Shown: positions 8,852-17,320 of the stretch, piece by piece | Position numbering within the stretch: position 1 is the stretch's first letter | Layout: every line of letters starts with the position of its first letter | Assembly: GCF_000812875.1 (NCBI RefSeq) | Contig: NZ_JSYK01000002.1 | Coordinates: 372,001 to 436,000, forward strand | Reading direction: 5' to 3' | DNA: 64,000 nucleotides | Origin: Kaistella solincola | GTDB taxonomy: Bacteria; Bacteroidota; Bacteroidia; Flavobacteriales; Weeksellaceae | Made by a program: the position numbers and the translations under genes | The notes under the pieces: model-generated | Database searches by the model: none | Told to the model about the DNA's origin: nothing | What the model saw: the letters and a program-made list of their open reading frames with translations, nothing else

Positions 8852-9565
8852 TTATAAAGTAACGTGACCAAGACGAACCAGTTTTTCGTGGTTCAAAATT
8901 TTAATATTCCGGCCTTCAACTTCGATTAATTTATCCTGTTTAAACTCCGAAATCAAACGGATGGCACTTTCTGTCGCCGTTCCGATGATGTTCGCAATTT
9001 CTTCGCGCGTCAATGAAATTTTAATAAAACCTTCCGGATCTGTGCCCAGTTTCTGTTCTAATAAAAGCAGAATTTCGGCAAGTCTTTCACGAACGGTTTT
9101 CTGTGCTAAAAAAGTCACGGTATTCGAAGATTCTCCAAGCTCAAAGGCTATTTTTTGCAACATTACAAAAGACAGCGCGGGCATTACTTCCAACAAATGA
9201 AGAAACAGATCCGAAGGTAAAAAAGTGGCTTCGATGTCGGTCATCGCTTCGGCGGCAGCCTGGAAATTTTCACCACAAAGAATGGCGCGGTAACCAATCA
9301 TGTCGCCTTCTTTGATAAAGCGTAAAATCTGGTCCTTTCCGTAAACGCCCTGTTTAGATAATTTTGCGGTTCCTTTGTTCAGAAAATAAACGCCGTCCGG
9401 TATTTCGCCGTCTTCAAAAAGAATCCCGCCTTTATGGAAATTAAGGGTCTTTTTTTGGATTAAATAAGCGTTAAAATCTTCCGGTGATAAAGATTCTTTA
9501 AAGGTTTGATCATTAAAGACTTGCCGAAGCCGCTCCTCGATCATTGTATGTTTCTCTAAGGACAT
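8852..9565 (-). CDS. Crp/Fnr family transcription regulator
   Basis: A 237-residue regulator: cyclic-nucleotide-type beta-roll (about 20-130, KGGILFEDGEIPDGVYFLNK), dimer helix, and a C-terminal winged helix-turn-helix. The recognition helix TREEIANIIGTATESAIR keeps the Glu and Arg that in Fnr/Crp contact TGA/TCA half-sites, but has Ile where Fnr has Ser. There is no N-terminal cysteine cluster, so it is not an oxygen-sensing Fe-S Fnr. ATG 9565 is chosen (ATG 9544 also possible); the longer frame from TTG 9616 would begin in the predicted -33 element. It is divergent from the cbb3 oxidase locus and is its likely regulator, by inference. Confidence 0.88.
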   Translation of the reverse strand: MSLEKHTMIEERLRQVFNDQTFKESLSPEDFNAYLIQKKTLNFHKGGILFEDGEIPDGVYFLNKGTAKLSKQGVYGKDQILRFIKEGDMIGYRAILCGENFQAAAEAMTDIEATFLPSDLFLHLLEVMPALSFVMLQKIAFELGESSNTVTFLAQKTVRERLAEILLLLEQKLGTDPEGFIKISLTREEIANIIGTATESAIRLISEFKQDKLIEVEGRNIKILNHEKLVRLGHVTL

Positions 9566-9572
9566 AGTTATA

Positions 9573-9584
9573 TGACATTTATCA
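9573..9584. promoter_or_regulatory. Candidate Crp/Fnr operator TGA-N6-TCA
   Basis: TGACATTTATCA has the spacing of an Fnr/FixK site (TGAT-N4-ATCA with one half degenerate). It covers the predicted start of transcription of the regulator gene and lies about 60 bp before the predicted ccoI start. Motif seen in sequence; binding is inferred. Confidence 0.5.
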
Positions 9585-9585
9585 G

Positions 9586-9616
9586 CAAAAATAGGGTATT
9601 TAAGTGCCAGACCCAA
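9586..9616 (-). promoter_or_regulatory. Predicted promoter of the Crp/Fnr gene
   Basis: On the minus strand, TTG (9616-9614), 20 bases, then TATTTTTG (9593-9586) matches the Bacteroidota TTG-N17-23-TAnnTTTG promoter. Transcription would start near 9582, about 17 bases before ATG 9565. Confidence 0.55.
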
Positions 9617-9627
9617 ATATAATTTTA

Positions 9628-9635
9628 TAATTTTG
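9628..9635 (+). promoter_or_regulatory. Predicted -7 element of ccoI promoter
   Basis: TAATTTTG matches TAnnTTTG; no TTG lies at the -33 distance, which would fit a promoter that needs an activator. Predicted start near 9639; the coding start TTG is at 9656. Confidence 0.5.
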
Positions 9636-9655
9636 CACCCCTAATAAAGATTACA

Positions 9656-12046
9656 TTGTCAGAAAACTGTTTTCACTGCGGTCAAACGATTGACAGGGAG
9701 CGCATCACCTTCGATAACAAAGCCTTTTGCTGCAACGGGTGCAAATCGGTATTTGAAATTCTGAATATGAACGATTTAGGCAACTTTTATGAAATGAATA
9801 AAAGTTCCGGAATCCGGCCGAATGATGAAAATATCGCACAGTTTGATTATCTGGACACGCCCGAAGTTTTCACCAAAGTCACCGCTTTTTCTGAAGGCAA
9901 CACCACGCTGGTAACTTTTAAAATTCCGGTTATCCATTGTTCATCGTGTATTTGGCTGCTGGAAAGTCTGCAAACTTTGAATGAAAACATTAACTATTCG
10001 CAGGTAAATTTTACCCGCAAAAACGTGCAAATTTCTTTTAATCACAACGAGCTGAAATTAAGCGAACTCGCAAAATTTCTTACCAATCTAGGTTATAAAC
10101 CAGTTGTGAATTTAGAAACTGCAGAGAAAAAGGAGGAATTTTTAGATAAAACTTTGCTTGTAAAACTCGCGATTGCAGGTTTTGCTTTTGGAAACGGAAT
10201 GTTCCTGAGTTATCCGGAATACGCCGAACAGGTCATGGGAACCACCGATTTCTGGATGGAAACGTACAAAGATCTTTTCCGCTTTATCATGTTTTTATTG
10301 GCAACACCGGTGGTTTTTTATTCCGCTTCGGATTATTTTAAATCTGCCTGGTTTGGCTTGAAAAATAAAATTGTAAACATTGATGTTCCGATTGTTTTGG
10401 GAATTTTAATGCTTTATGGCCGAAGTATTTACGAAGTTTTAACCGACTACGGACCGGGATATTTCGATACGCTTTGTGGTTTACTTTTTTTCATGCTTTT
10501 GGGCAAACTTTTTCAAAAACGCACGTACAGCGCTTTGTCCTACGATCGCGATTACAAATCTTTTTATCCCATTGCGGTTACGAAAATCGATTTTAATGGA
10601 GAACAGAAAAATATCCTGCTAAACGAGCTAAAAATTGGTGATCGCATCATGGTGCGAAATCAGGAAATTATCCCGGTGGACGTGATTCTTATTAAAGGTG
10701 AAGGAAACATCGATAACAGTTTTATTACCGGTGAAAGTGCCTCCATTCCTAAAGAACCAGGCGATAAAATTTTTGCCGGCGGAAAACAAATCGGTTCTGT
10801 GCTGGAACTTGAGGTAATAAAAACCGTAAACCAAAGTTACCTGACGCAGCTTTGGAACAAAGAAGCTTTCAAAAAATTTGAAACGGGTCTGGACACGATT
10901 ACGAATGACATCAGCAAATATTTCACCTTCATCATTTTAGGAATTACGCTGATTGCAGGAATTTACTGGGCGCAGGTGGATTTCGAAAAAATGTTTCAGG
11001 TTGTTGCTGCGATTTTAATTGTGGCTTGTCCGTGTGCGCTTGCGCTTTCGGCGCCGTTTACTTTAGGCCATATTATGCGGATTTTAGGCCGGAATAAATT
11101 CTACGTAAAGGATACGCTGACTATTGAAAAACTGGCAAAAATCGACACGCTAGTTTTTGATAAAACCGGAACAATTACGCACAATAAAGAAGCGAATATT
11201 AGCTATGAAGGGGAAACGATTTCAGAATTTGATCTGATTAACCTGAAAAGTCTCTTGAAAAACTCAAACCATCCGCTTTCGAAAACTTTATACCAGCATC
11301 TGGAAGTGGGTGAAGAATATCTACCGGTTGAAAATTTTGTGGAAACAGCCGGAAAAGGTTATTCCGGAACTGTTCGCGGAGAAATTTATAAAGTTGGTTC
11401 GGCTTCGTTTAATAATCAACCTTCAAAAAACCTGGAAACAGCGGTGTATATTTCAAAAAAAGACCGTTTTATGGGGAAATTTATTTTCACCAATGAATAC
11501 CGTGAAAATATGTCGGAAATGTTCGCGCAGCTGAAAAATTTCCCGATCCATGTTTTGAGTGGTGATAATGCTTCTGAAGAAAGTTCGTTAAAAAGTTTAG
11601 TTCCGGATATCGCGGGAATGAAATTTAACCAAAGCCCGGAAAACAAGCTGAATTATATTAAAGAACTTCAGGAAGAAAACCAAAAAGTGGCGATGCTGGG
11701 CGACGGTCTGAACGACGCCGGCGCGCTGAAACAAAGTAATGTAGGAATAGCTGTGGCAGACGATACGCATTCATTCACGCCGTCGTCGGACGTGATTATG
11801 GCTGGAGAAAAGATGCGCTTTTTAAAGGATTATTTTGATTTGTCCAAGGACGCAATAAAAATCGTAAAATTTACGTTTGGAATAAGCTTCTTTTACAATA
11901 TCATCGGTTTGAGCTTCGCAGTAACGGGTCATCTTTCACCTTTGGTGGCAGCTATTCTGATGCCGATCAGTTCGATTACAGTGGTAATTTTCACCTCAGT
12001 TGCAACGTGGACGCGTTCCGGTAAATACTTTAAAACCAATAAATAA
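9656..12046 (+). CDS. ccoI: Copper-exporting P-type ATPase for cbb3 assembly (CcoI/FixI)
   Basis: P1B-type ATPase of 796 residues that moves Cu(I) across the inner membrane for cbb3 oxidase assembly. N-terminal zinc-ribbon-like cysteines (C5, C8, C24, C25, C28), then a heavy-metal domain with H94-C95-S-S-C98. The transport motif C458-P-C460 in its membrane helix, phosphorylation site D502-K-T-G-T and hinge G682-D-G-L-N-D687 are intact. The only plausible start is TTG at 9656: homologues begin at SENCFHCGQ and no ATG lies in frame upstream. It heads the cbb3 locus, which supports CcoI rather than a general copper-resistance CopA. Confidence 0.9.
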   Translation: MSENCFHCGQTIDRERITFDNKAFCCNGCKSVFEILNMNDLGNFYEMNKSSGIRPNDENIAQFDYLDTPEVFTKVTAFSEGNTTLVTFKIPVIHCSSCIWLLESLQTLNENINYSQVNFTRKNVQISFNHNELKLSELAKFLTNLGYKPVVNLETAEKKEEFLDKTLLVKLAIAGFAFGNGMFLSYPEYAEQVMGTTDFWMETYKDLFRFIMFLLATPVVFYSASDYFKSAWFGLKNKIVNIDVPIVLGILMLYGRSIYEVLTDYGPGYFDTLCGLLFFMLLGKLFQKRTYSALSYDRDYKSFYPIAVTKIDFNGEQKNILLNELKIGDRIMVRNQEIIPVDVILIKGEGNIDNSFITGESASIPKEPGDKIFAGGKQIGSVLELEVIKTVNQSYLTQLWNKEAFKKFETGLDTITNDISKYFTFIILGITLIAGIYWAQVDFEKMFQVVAAILIVACPCALALSAPFTLGHIMRILGRNKFYVKDTLTIEKLAKIDTLVFDKTGTITHNKEANISYEGETISEFDLINLKSLLKNSNHPLSKTLYQHLEVGEEYLPVENFVETAGKGYSGTVRGEIYKVGSASFNNQPSKNLETAVYISKKDRFMGKFIFTNEYRENMSEMFAQLKNFPIHVLSGDNASEESSLKSLVPDIAGMKFNQSPENKLNYIKELQEENQKVAMLGDGLNDAGALKQSNVGIAVADDTHSFTPSSDVIMAGEKMRFLKDYFDLSKDAIKIVKFTFGISFFYNIIGLSFAVTGHLSPLVAAILMPISSITVVIFTSVATWTRSGKYFKTNK

Positions 12047-12103
12047 CCCGGAAAAAAAGCAGTTATTTAGAAGGAATTTAAATTAACAAAACTTAACATC
12101 AGG

Positions 12104-12115
12104 TGAGGAATATCA
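12104..12115. promoter_or_regulatory. Second candidate Crp/Fnr operator
   Basis: TGAGGAATATCA repeats the TGA-N6-TCA pattern with the same ATCA half as the site at 9573. It lies about 50 bp before the ccoS start and upstream of two -7 boxes. Binding is inferred. Confidence 0.45.
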
Positions 12116-12126
12116 TAATTTTTAAG

Positions 12127-12156
12127 TAAATTTGACCGACATATTCCCTAAATTTG
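12127..12156 (+). promoter_or_regulatory. Tandem -7 boxes before ccoS
   Basis: Two identical TAAATTTG boxes at 12127-12134 and 12149-12156. The second would give a start at about 12160, making the ccoS message almost leaderless (ATG 12163). Confidence 0.45.
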
Positions 12157-12162
12157 CAGGAA

Positions 12163-12381
12163 ATGGAAATATTGTATTTAATGATTCTTTGCAGCGTTAC
12201 ACTGGCTGTAATTTTTCTAATCATTTTTATAGTAAGTGCAAGAAAAGGGCAGTTTGAGGATGATGAATCGCCGGCGGTACGGATACTGCTAGAGTCGGAA
12301 ATCATAAAAGAAAACGGAGAAAAAGAGAAATCTCAGCCGGAAAAAGAAAATAAAAATATAGAAGAAAAAGAGATTAGTTAA
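12163..12381 (+). CDS. ccoS: cbb3 oxidase maturation protein CcoS
   Basis: A 72-residue protein with one N-terminal membrane helix (YLMILCSVTLAVIFLIIFI) and the CcoS-type sequence KGQFEDDESPAVRIL after it, then a charged Glu/Lys tail. CcoS is needed to insert haem b and copper into CcoN. ATG 12163 is preferred to the TTG at 12154, which lies inside the -7 box. ccoN starts 1 base after the stop. Confidence 0.88.
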   Translation: MEILYLMILCSVTLAVIFLIIFIVSARKGQFEDDESPAVRILLESEIIKENGEKEKSQPEKENKNIEEKEIS

Positions 12382-12382
12382 T

Positions 12383-14662
12383 ATGGAGACACAAAAGTTT
12401 AGTTATGATAATAACATTGTGCGGGCCTTTCTTTATGCAACCGTAGTCTTCGGGATTATTGGTTTTTTGCTGGGACTTACCGCCGCTTTAATGTTATTTT
12501 ACCCCGAACTTCCTGAATATTTCTTTGGGACAGATGATGCTACCATCGTCAGTTTACAAAGCGGTAATCTTCAGGGTTTAATTAATACCCATGGCGCTTT
12601 CGGTTTCGGCCGTATCAGAATGCTGCATACCAGTGCTGTAATTTTTGCCTTTGTTTGTAACGGTTTTTTCGCCGGTGCATATTACTCTTTGCAGAGATTG
12701 CTGAAAACTAGAATGTACAGCGACACTTTATCGTGGATTCACTTCTGGGGATGGCAGCTGATGATCGTAGCGGTGGTTATTACGTTCTTAATGGGCATCA
12801 ACACTTCAAAAGAATATGCAGAGCACGAGTGGCCAATTGATATTTTAATCACGGTTATATGGGTTGTTTTCGGGATCAACATGTTCGGAACAATCATCAA
12901 GAGAAGAGTTAGACACTTATATGTTGCAATTTGGTTTTATTTAGGAACTTGGGTTGCAATTGCGATGCTTCACATTTTCAATAACCTCGAAGTTCCTTTA
13001 TCTTTCGCAGGTTGGAAATCTTACTCGGCTTACGCAGGTGTTAAAGATGCTTTGGTTCAATGGTGGTACGGCCACAATGCGGTAGCGTTTGTATTGACTA
13101 CGCCAATCCTTGGATTGATGTATTATTTCTTACCAAAAGCAGCAGACAGACCGGTATTTTCTTATAAATTATCGATTATCCATTTCTGGTCGCTGATTTT
13201 CGTCTATATCTGGGCAGGACCACACCACTTACAGTATACTGCGATTCCTGGCTGGGCTCAGGCTTTAGCAACCGGTTTCTCCATCATGCTTATTGCACCG
13301 TCTTGGGGTGGTATGCTTAACGGACTGCTTACATTGAGAGGTGCGTGGGATAAAGTGAGAGAAAATCCGGTATTAAAATTCTTCGTAGTAGCAATTACCT
13401 GTTATGGTATGGCAACTTTCGAAGGACCTTTATTGGCTACAAAAACATTAAATAAAATTGGTCACTATACCGATTGGGTTATTGGTCACGTTCATGTCGG
13501 AGCTTTAGGCTGGAACGGTTTCATGACTTTCGGGATGATTTATTATCTCCTGCCAATTATGTGGAGAACCAAACTGTGGTCTGTAAAATTGGCTAACTGG
13601 CATTTCTGGCTGGGTACTTTAGGAATCATTTTCTACGCCGTACCTTTATATATCGCTGGATTTACGCAAGGTTTAATGTGGAAACAGTTTAACCCAGACG
13701 GAACTTTAGTTTACAAAAACTGGTTAGATACTGTAACAGCGATTATCCCTTACTATCAAATGCGATTTGTGGGTGGTTTCCTTTACATTTCCGGAGCGAT
13801 CCTGATGTGTGTGAACCTTGTTGCTACCGTAAGAAGCGGATCATTCCAGAAAGAAGTTCCTGCAGAAGCACCAGCTTTAGCAAAAATCAGCAATAAAAGA
13901 AAAGAAGGCGAAGGACTTCACCTTTGGATTGAAAGAATGCCGACTTTGCTTACAGTACTTTCATTTATTGCCGTTGCAATCGGAGGTTTCCTAGAAATTG
14001 TACCGACACTTACCATTAAAGAAAATGTACCGACTATAGCCGCGGTAAAACCTTATTCACCACTTGAACTGGAAGGTCGTGATTTATATATCCGCGAAGG
14101 CTGTAACTCTTGTCACTCGCAGATGATCAGACCATTCCGAGACGAGGTTGTCAGATTCAACGGTAAAAACGGGCAATATTCCAAAGCAGGAGAATTTGTT
14201 TATGACAGACCTTTCCTTTGGGGTTCTAAAAGAACAGGTCCGGATTTGCACCGTGAAGGTGGTAAAAACCCAAGTTCATGGCACTATAAGCACATGCTGA
14301 ACCCGCGAGTAACTTCTGCAGGTTCCATCATGCCAAGATATCCATGGTTGATTTCTCGTGACCTTGACCGCAGCCAGATGGTAGCCAAAGTTGAGTTGAT
14401 GAAGAATACATTTGATGTTCCGTACACACAGGCACAAATTGATTCCGCAGACTCTTGGGCTGATAACCAGGCAAGCGCTATTGTAAAAGAAATCTATTCT
14501 GAAGCAGCTGACGTTAAAAAAGCTTACGAAGATAAAAAAGCCGCTGAGGGAGCCAATTTTACTCCTTTGGAGAAGAAAGAAATCGTAGCCTTGATTGCTT
14601 ATCTGCAAAGACTTGGTACGGATATTAAAACAACAGAGATTAAAACGGCTAGCACCAATTAA
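12383..14662 (+). CDS. ccoNO: cbb3 cytochrome oxidase CcoN-CcoO fusion
   Basis: A 759-residue fusion of the catalytic subunit I and the monohaem subunit II. The CcoN part (about 1-480, 12 helices) has the haem b and CuB ligands: H70 (NTHGAFGFG), H231 (YGHNAV), H281-H282 (AGPHHLQYT) and H369/H371 (GHVHVGALGWNG). The CcoO part starts with an anchor helix near 520 and has C574-N-S-C577-H578, with Met in SIMPRYPWL as likely axial ligand. The enzyme reduces oxygen at low concentration and pumps protons. Fused ccoNO genes are known in Bacteroidota; separate genes are the rule elsewhere. Confidence 0.95.
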   Translation: METQKFSYDNNIVRAFLYATVVFGIIGFLLGLTAALMLFYPELPEYFFGTDDATIVSLQSGNLQGLINTHGAFGFGRIRMLHTSAVIFAFVCNGFFAGAYYSLQRLLKTRMYSDTLSWIHFWGWQLMIVAVVITFLMGINTSKEYAEHEWPIDILITVIWVVFGINMFGTIIKRRVRHLYVAIWFYLGTWVAIAMLHIFNNLEVPLSFAGWKSYSAYAGVKDALVQWWYGHNAVAFVLTTPILGLMYYFLPKAADRPVFSYKLSIIHFWSLIFVYIWAGPHHLQYTAIPGWAQALATGFSIMLIAPSWGGMLNGLLTLRGAWDKVRENPVLKFFVVAITCYGMATFEGPLLATKTLNKIGHYTDWVIGHVHVGALGWNGFMTFGMIYYLLPIMWRTKLWSVKLANWHFWLGTLGIIFYAVPLYIAGFTQGLMWKQFNPDGTLVYKNWLDTVTAIIPYYQMRFVGGFLYISGAILMCVNLVATVRSGSFQKEVPAEAPALAKISNKRKEGEGLHLWIERMPTLLTVLSFIAVAIGGFLEIVPTLTIKENVPTIAAVKPYSPLELEGRDLYIREGCNSCHSQMIRPFRDEVVRFNGKNGQYSKAGEFVYDRPFLWGSKRTGPDLHREGGKNPSSWHYKHMLNPRVTSAGSIMPRYPWLISRDLDRSQMVAKVELMKNTFDVPYTQAQIDSADSWADNQASAIVKEIYSEAADVKKAYEDKKAAEGANFTPLEKKEIVALIAYLQRLGTDIKTTEIKTASTN

Positions 14663-14683
14663 TATCAATTAAACTGCATTGTC

Positions 14684-14875
14684 ATGATACCGCAGAGTGT
14701 AAAAGATATATTAGCAAACGGCGATAATGTTGGTCTTTACCAGACCATCGCCATGATATTGTTTATCATATTTTTCTTAGGTATTGTGTTCTACGTTTTT
14801 TCCAGACCGAAGAAGTACTACGAAGAAGAAGAGAATGCACCTTTAAACGATGATATTGAAGATAAAGATCTTTAG
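14684..14875 (+). CDS. ccoQ: cbb3 oxidase small subunit CcoQ-like
   Basis: A 63-residue protein with one membrane helix (TIAMILFIIFFLGIVFYVF) followed by SRPKKYYEEEENAPL and an acidic end, the layout of CcoQ/FixQ, which stabilises the oxidase complex. It lies between ccoNO and ccoP, where ccoQ normally is. Assignment rests on position and layout more than on strong sequence motifs. Confidence 0.82.
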   Translation: MIPQSVKDILANGDNVGLYQTIAMILFIIFFLGIVFYVFSRPKKYYEEEENAPLNDDIEDKDL

Positions 14876-14890
14876 AAAAACTAAACTATT

Positions 14891-15769
14891 ATGAAACAAA
14901 GAACACCCGTATACATTACCATACTTGTAATTCTTGTGATTTTATTCATCATTTATTACATGTTTGTGCAGGACTCCTCTTTCCTTTCGTCACCATATTT
15001 TTGGGGAACGGTAGCGATTGCAATCATCTTATCCATGATTCACAACACCATTGGAGATTTGATAGAGAATGACATGTTCAAAAAGCTGACGCCGGATCAG
15101 AAGACGGAATATCTTTCAGTTAAGAAACAGCCATATTTTAAGACTTTATATCAAAGTGCTTTCAAAAAGCAATCCGCTACCCAGGAGCAGGACATCTTAA
15201 TTGACCATGGTTTTGACGGAATTATGGAGTTGGACAATCAACTTCCAAAATGGTGGTTAGGATTATTTTATGCAGGTTGCATTTATTGTGTAATTTATAT
15301 GGTTTCATACTGGACAACAGATTTTGCACATCAGGTGCCGGAATACGACAGAGAATACATTGCGCAAACTGCAAGTATTGAGGAGTACATGAAAAACACT
15401 CCACCGCCAACAATAGAAAATGCAGTTTTCTCTCCGGATAATATTGCAGCCGGTGAAGAAGTATATAAAACCAACTGTGTATCTTGTCACAGTGACGGTG
15501 GAAAAGGAGGAATTGGACCAAATTTAACCGATAACAACTGGATTAACCAACCGGAGAAAACTTTATTTAAAAATGTCTTCCACATGGTGGAAAATGGAAG
15601 TCCGAATAATCCAGCGATGCAGGCCTTCGGTAAAAACGGTGTACTTACAGGATTTGATATCCAGAATGTAGCCGCTTATGTTTATCATATTAACCAGGAG
15701 CAATCACCTATTACACCTGCACAAGGTGGCGCAGCTCCACAGGGAACTACCGCCAACTGGGAGAAATAA
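14891..15769 (+). CDS. ccoP: cbb3 oxidase subunit III CcoP, single haem c
   Basis: Protein of 292 residues: two N-terminal hydrophobic helices (about 7-25 and 34-52), a third helix near 118-136 (WWLGLFYAGCIYCVIYMVSYW), then one cytochrome c domain with C196-V-S-C199-H200 and GIGPNLTDNNW. Classical CcoP has two CxxCH motifs; only one is present here over the full reading frame, so the electron-entry domain is monohaem. The last 25 residues are a Pro/Gln/Ala-rich tail. It passes electrons to CcoO. Confidence 0.92.
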   Translation: MKQRTPVYITILVILVILFIIYYMFVQDSSFLSSPYFWGTVAIAIILSMIHNTIGDLIENDMFKKLTPDQKTEYLSVKKQPYFKTLYQSAFKKQSATQEQDILIDHGFDGIMELDNQLPKWWLGLFYAGCIYCVIYMVSYWTTDFAHQVPEYDREYIAQTASIEEYMKNTPPPTIENAVFSPDNIAAGEEVYKTNCVSCHSDGGKGGIGPNLTDNNWINQPEKTLFKNVFHMVENGSPNNPAMQAFGKNGVLTGFDIQNVAAYVYHINQEQSPITPAQGGAAPQGTTANWEK

Positions 15770-15863
15770 ACATCAGACAAAAACAACACTACTATGAAAA
15801 CATAATTTGTTATCTTATACAACGGGATAGCGGATTATGTTTTTTTTAATTTGAGAAAAAAAA

Positions 15864-17312
15864 ATGTCAGAAGAAAAACACTATAGAGGTGGACAGGGGC
15901 AAGTTGTAGAAGCTGAAACTTTCAGAGATTCAGTAGGTACAATGGAGCAGTCTGGTAAGCGGAAATGGGTTTTCCCACGAAAACCTAAAGGCCGCTATAC
16001 CGACTACCGAACCTTAGTAGCCGTAATTTTATTATCATTATTTTTCGCCATTCCTTTTATTAAAATTAATGGCAACCCTTTATTATTACTAAATATCTTA
16101 GATCGCCAGTTTTTTATCGCTGGTCAGCCATTTTATCCACAGGATTTTTTCATCCTGGCAATGGGTGCTATAACTTCTATCGTCTTTATCATACTTTTTA
16201 CGGTGGTATTCGGGCGTATTTTTTGCGGATGGATCTGTCCGCAAACAATATTCTTGGAAATGATTTTCCGTAAGATAGATTATCTGATAGAAGGTGACAG
16301 AAACAAGCAGATGAAGCTGGACCGCCAGGAATGGAATGCGGAAAAAATAGGCAAAAGAGGCCTAAAATATTTTATTTTCGTAATCATCTCGCTGATCATT
16401 ACACACTGGATGTTTATGTACATCGTAGGACATCAGGAAGTGCTGAACATTATGCAGCAGGGACCGTTCGCTAACTTTTCGAACTTTTTGGTAATGATTC
16501 TTTTCACCGGTGCGTTCTATTTTACATTTGCGTGGTTCCGCGAGCAGGTTTGTACTTTGGTTTGTCCTTACGGAAGACTTCAGGGTGTCTTGATAGACAA
16601 GCAGACCATCAATGTTTACTACGATTTTAAAAGAGGTGAAAACCGTTCAAAATGGAGAAAAGGTGAAGACCGGGCTGCGGAAGGTAAAGGCGACTGTATC
16701 GACTGTAACCAATGTGTAGTAGTTTGTCCTACCGGAATTGATATCCGCGACGGGCAACAGTTGGAATGTGTAAACTGTACCGCTTGTATCGACGCTTGCG
16801 ACGAAGTAATGGTAAAAGTTGGTTTACCGAAAGGCCTTATCCGCTACGCAACCGAAGATGAAATTGAAAAGGAAGTGCCTTTCAAATTCACCAACAGAAT
16901 GAAAGCCTACTCCGCTGTATTAATTTTAATGGTCGGATTCCTTGGTTTTCTTCTAAGTAACCGCGGCGAAATGGAAGCGAAATTCATTAAACCTGCCGGC
17001 TCATCTTATTTTGTGCGTGACGGAAACATCACCAATATTTATAACTATACTTTCCTGAATAAATCTACAAAAGATCAGATTGTAACCGTTAAAATTATTG
17101 AACCTGAACACGGAAAAGTTACCTTGAGTGGAGAAGACAAAATAATGCTCAAAAAGGACCAAATAACCAAAGGGACTGTAAACATCAGCTTCCCGGAAAA
17201 AGAAGTTCAAGTTTCAAAACAAAAAGTAAAAATTGGCGTTTATGATACGTCAGGCAAATTATTGGATTCTTTCGACACGTATTTCGAAGGTCCATTTAAA
17301 ATTCAATTTTAA
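15864..17312 (+). CDS. ccoG: cbb3 oxidase accessory protein CcoG (polyferredoxin)
   Basis: A 482-residue membrane Fe-S protein. About five helices carry the cysteine motifs FGRIFCGWICPQ and CTLVCPYGRLQG. A ferredoxin-like domain follows with CIDCNQCVVVCPTGID and CVNCTACIDACDEVM, then a final helix near 350 and a periplasmic immunoglobulin-like domain. In other bacteria CcoG reduces Cu(II) to Cu(I) for cbb3 assembly. It is preceded by a 94-bp gap after ccoP and followed 8 bases later by ccoH. Confidence 0.93.
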   Translation: MSEEKHYRGGQGQVVEAETFRDSVGTMEQSGKRKWVFPRKPKGRYTDYRTLVAVILLSLFFAIPFIKINGNPLLLLNILDRQFFIAGQPFYPQDFFILAMGAITSIVFIILFTVVFGRIFCGWICPQTIFLEMIFRKIDYLIEGDRNKQMKLDRQEWNAEKIGKRGLKYFIFVIISLIITHWMFMYIVGHQEVLNIMQQGPFANFSNFLVMILFTGAFYFTFAWFREQVCTLVCPYGRLQGVLIDKQTINVYYDFKRGENRSKWRKGEDRAAEGKGDCIDCNQCVVVCPTGIDIRDGQQLECVNCTACIDACDEVMVKVGLPKGLIRYATEDEIEKEVPFKFTNRMKAYSAVLILMVGFLGFLLSNRGEMEAKFIKPAGSSYFVRDGNITNIYNYTFLNKSTKDQIVTVKIIEPEHGKVTLSGEDKIMLKKDQITKGTVNISFPEKEVQVSKQKVKIGVYDTSGKLLDSFDTYFEGPFKIQF

Positions 17313-17320
17313 GCAAAAAA

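Noticed and set aside
9566-9616. Longer N terminus of the Crp/Fnr gene from TTG 9616
   Set aside because: These bases hold the predicted promoter and operator; homologous start MSLEKH or MIEERL lies downstream.
12041-12074. AAATAAC/GTTATTT inverted repeat after ccoI as terminator
   Set aside because: Loop is 14+ bases and no T-run follows; termination before ccoS is not supported.
15794-15805. Tiny ATG frame (3 codons) in the ccoP-ccoG gap
   Set aside because: Too short to be meaningful and without a hairpin to suggest attenuation.
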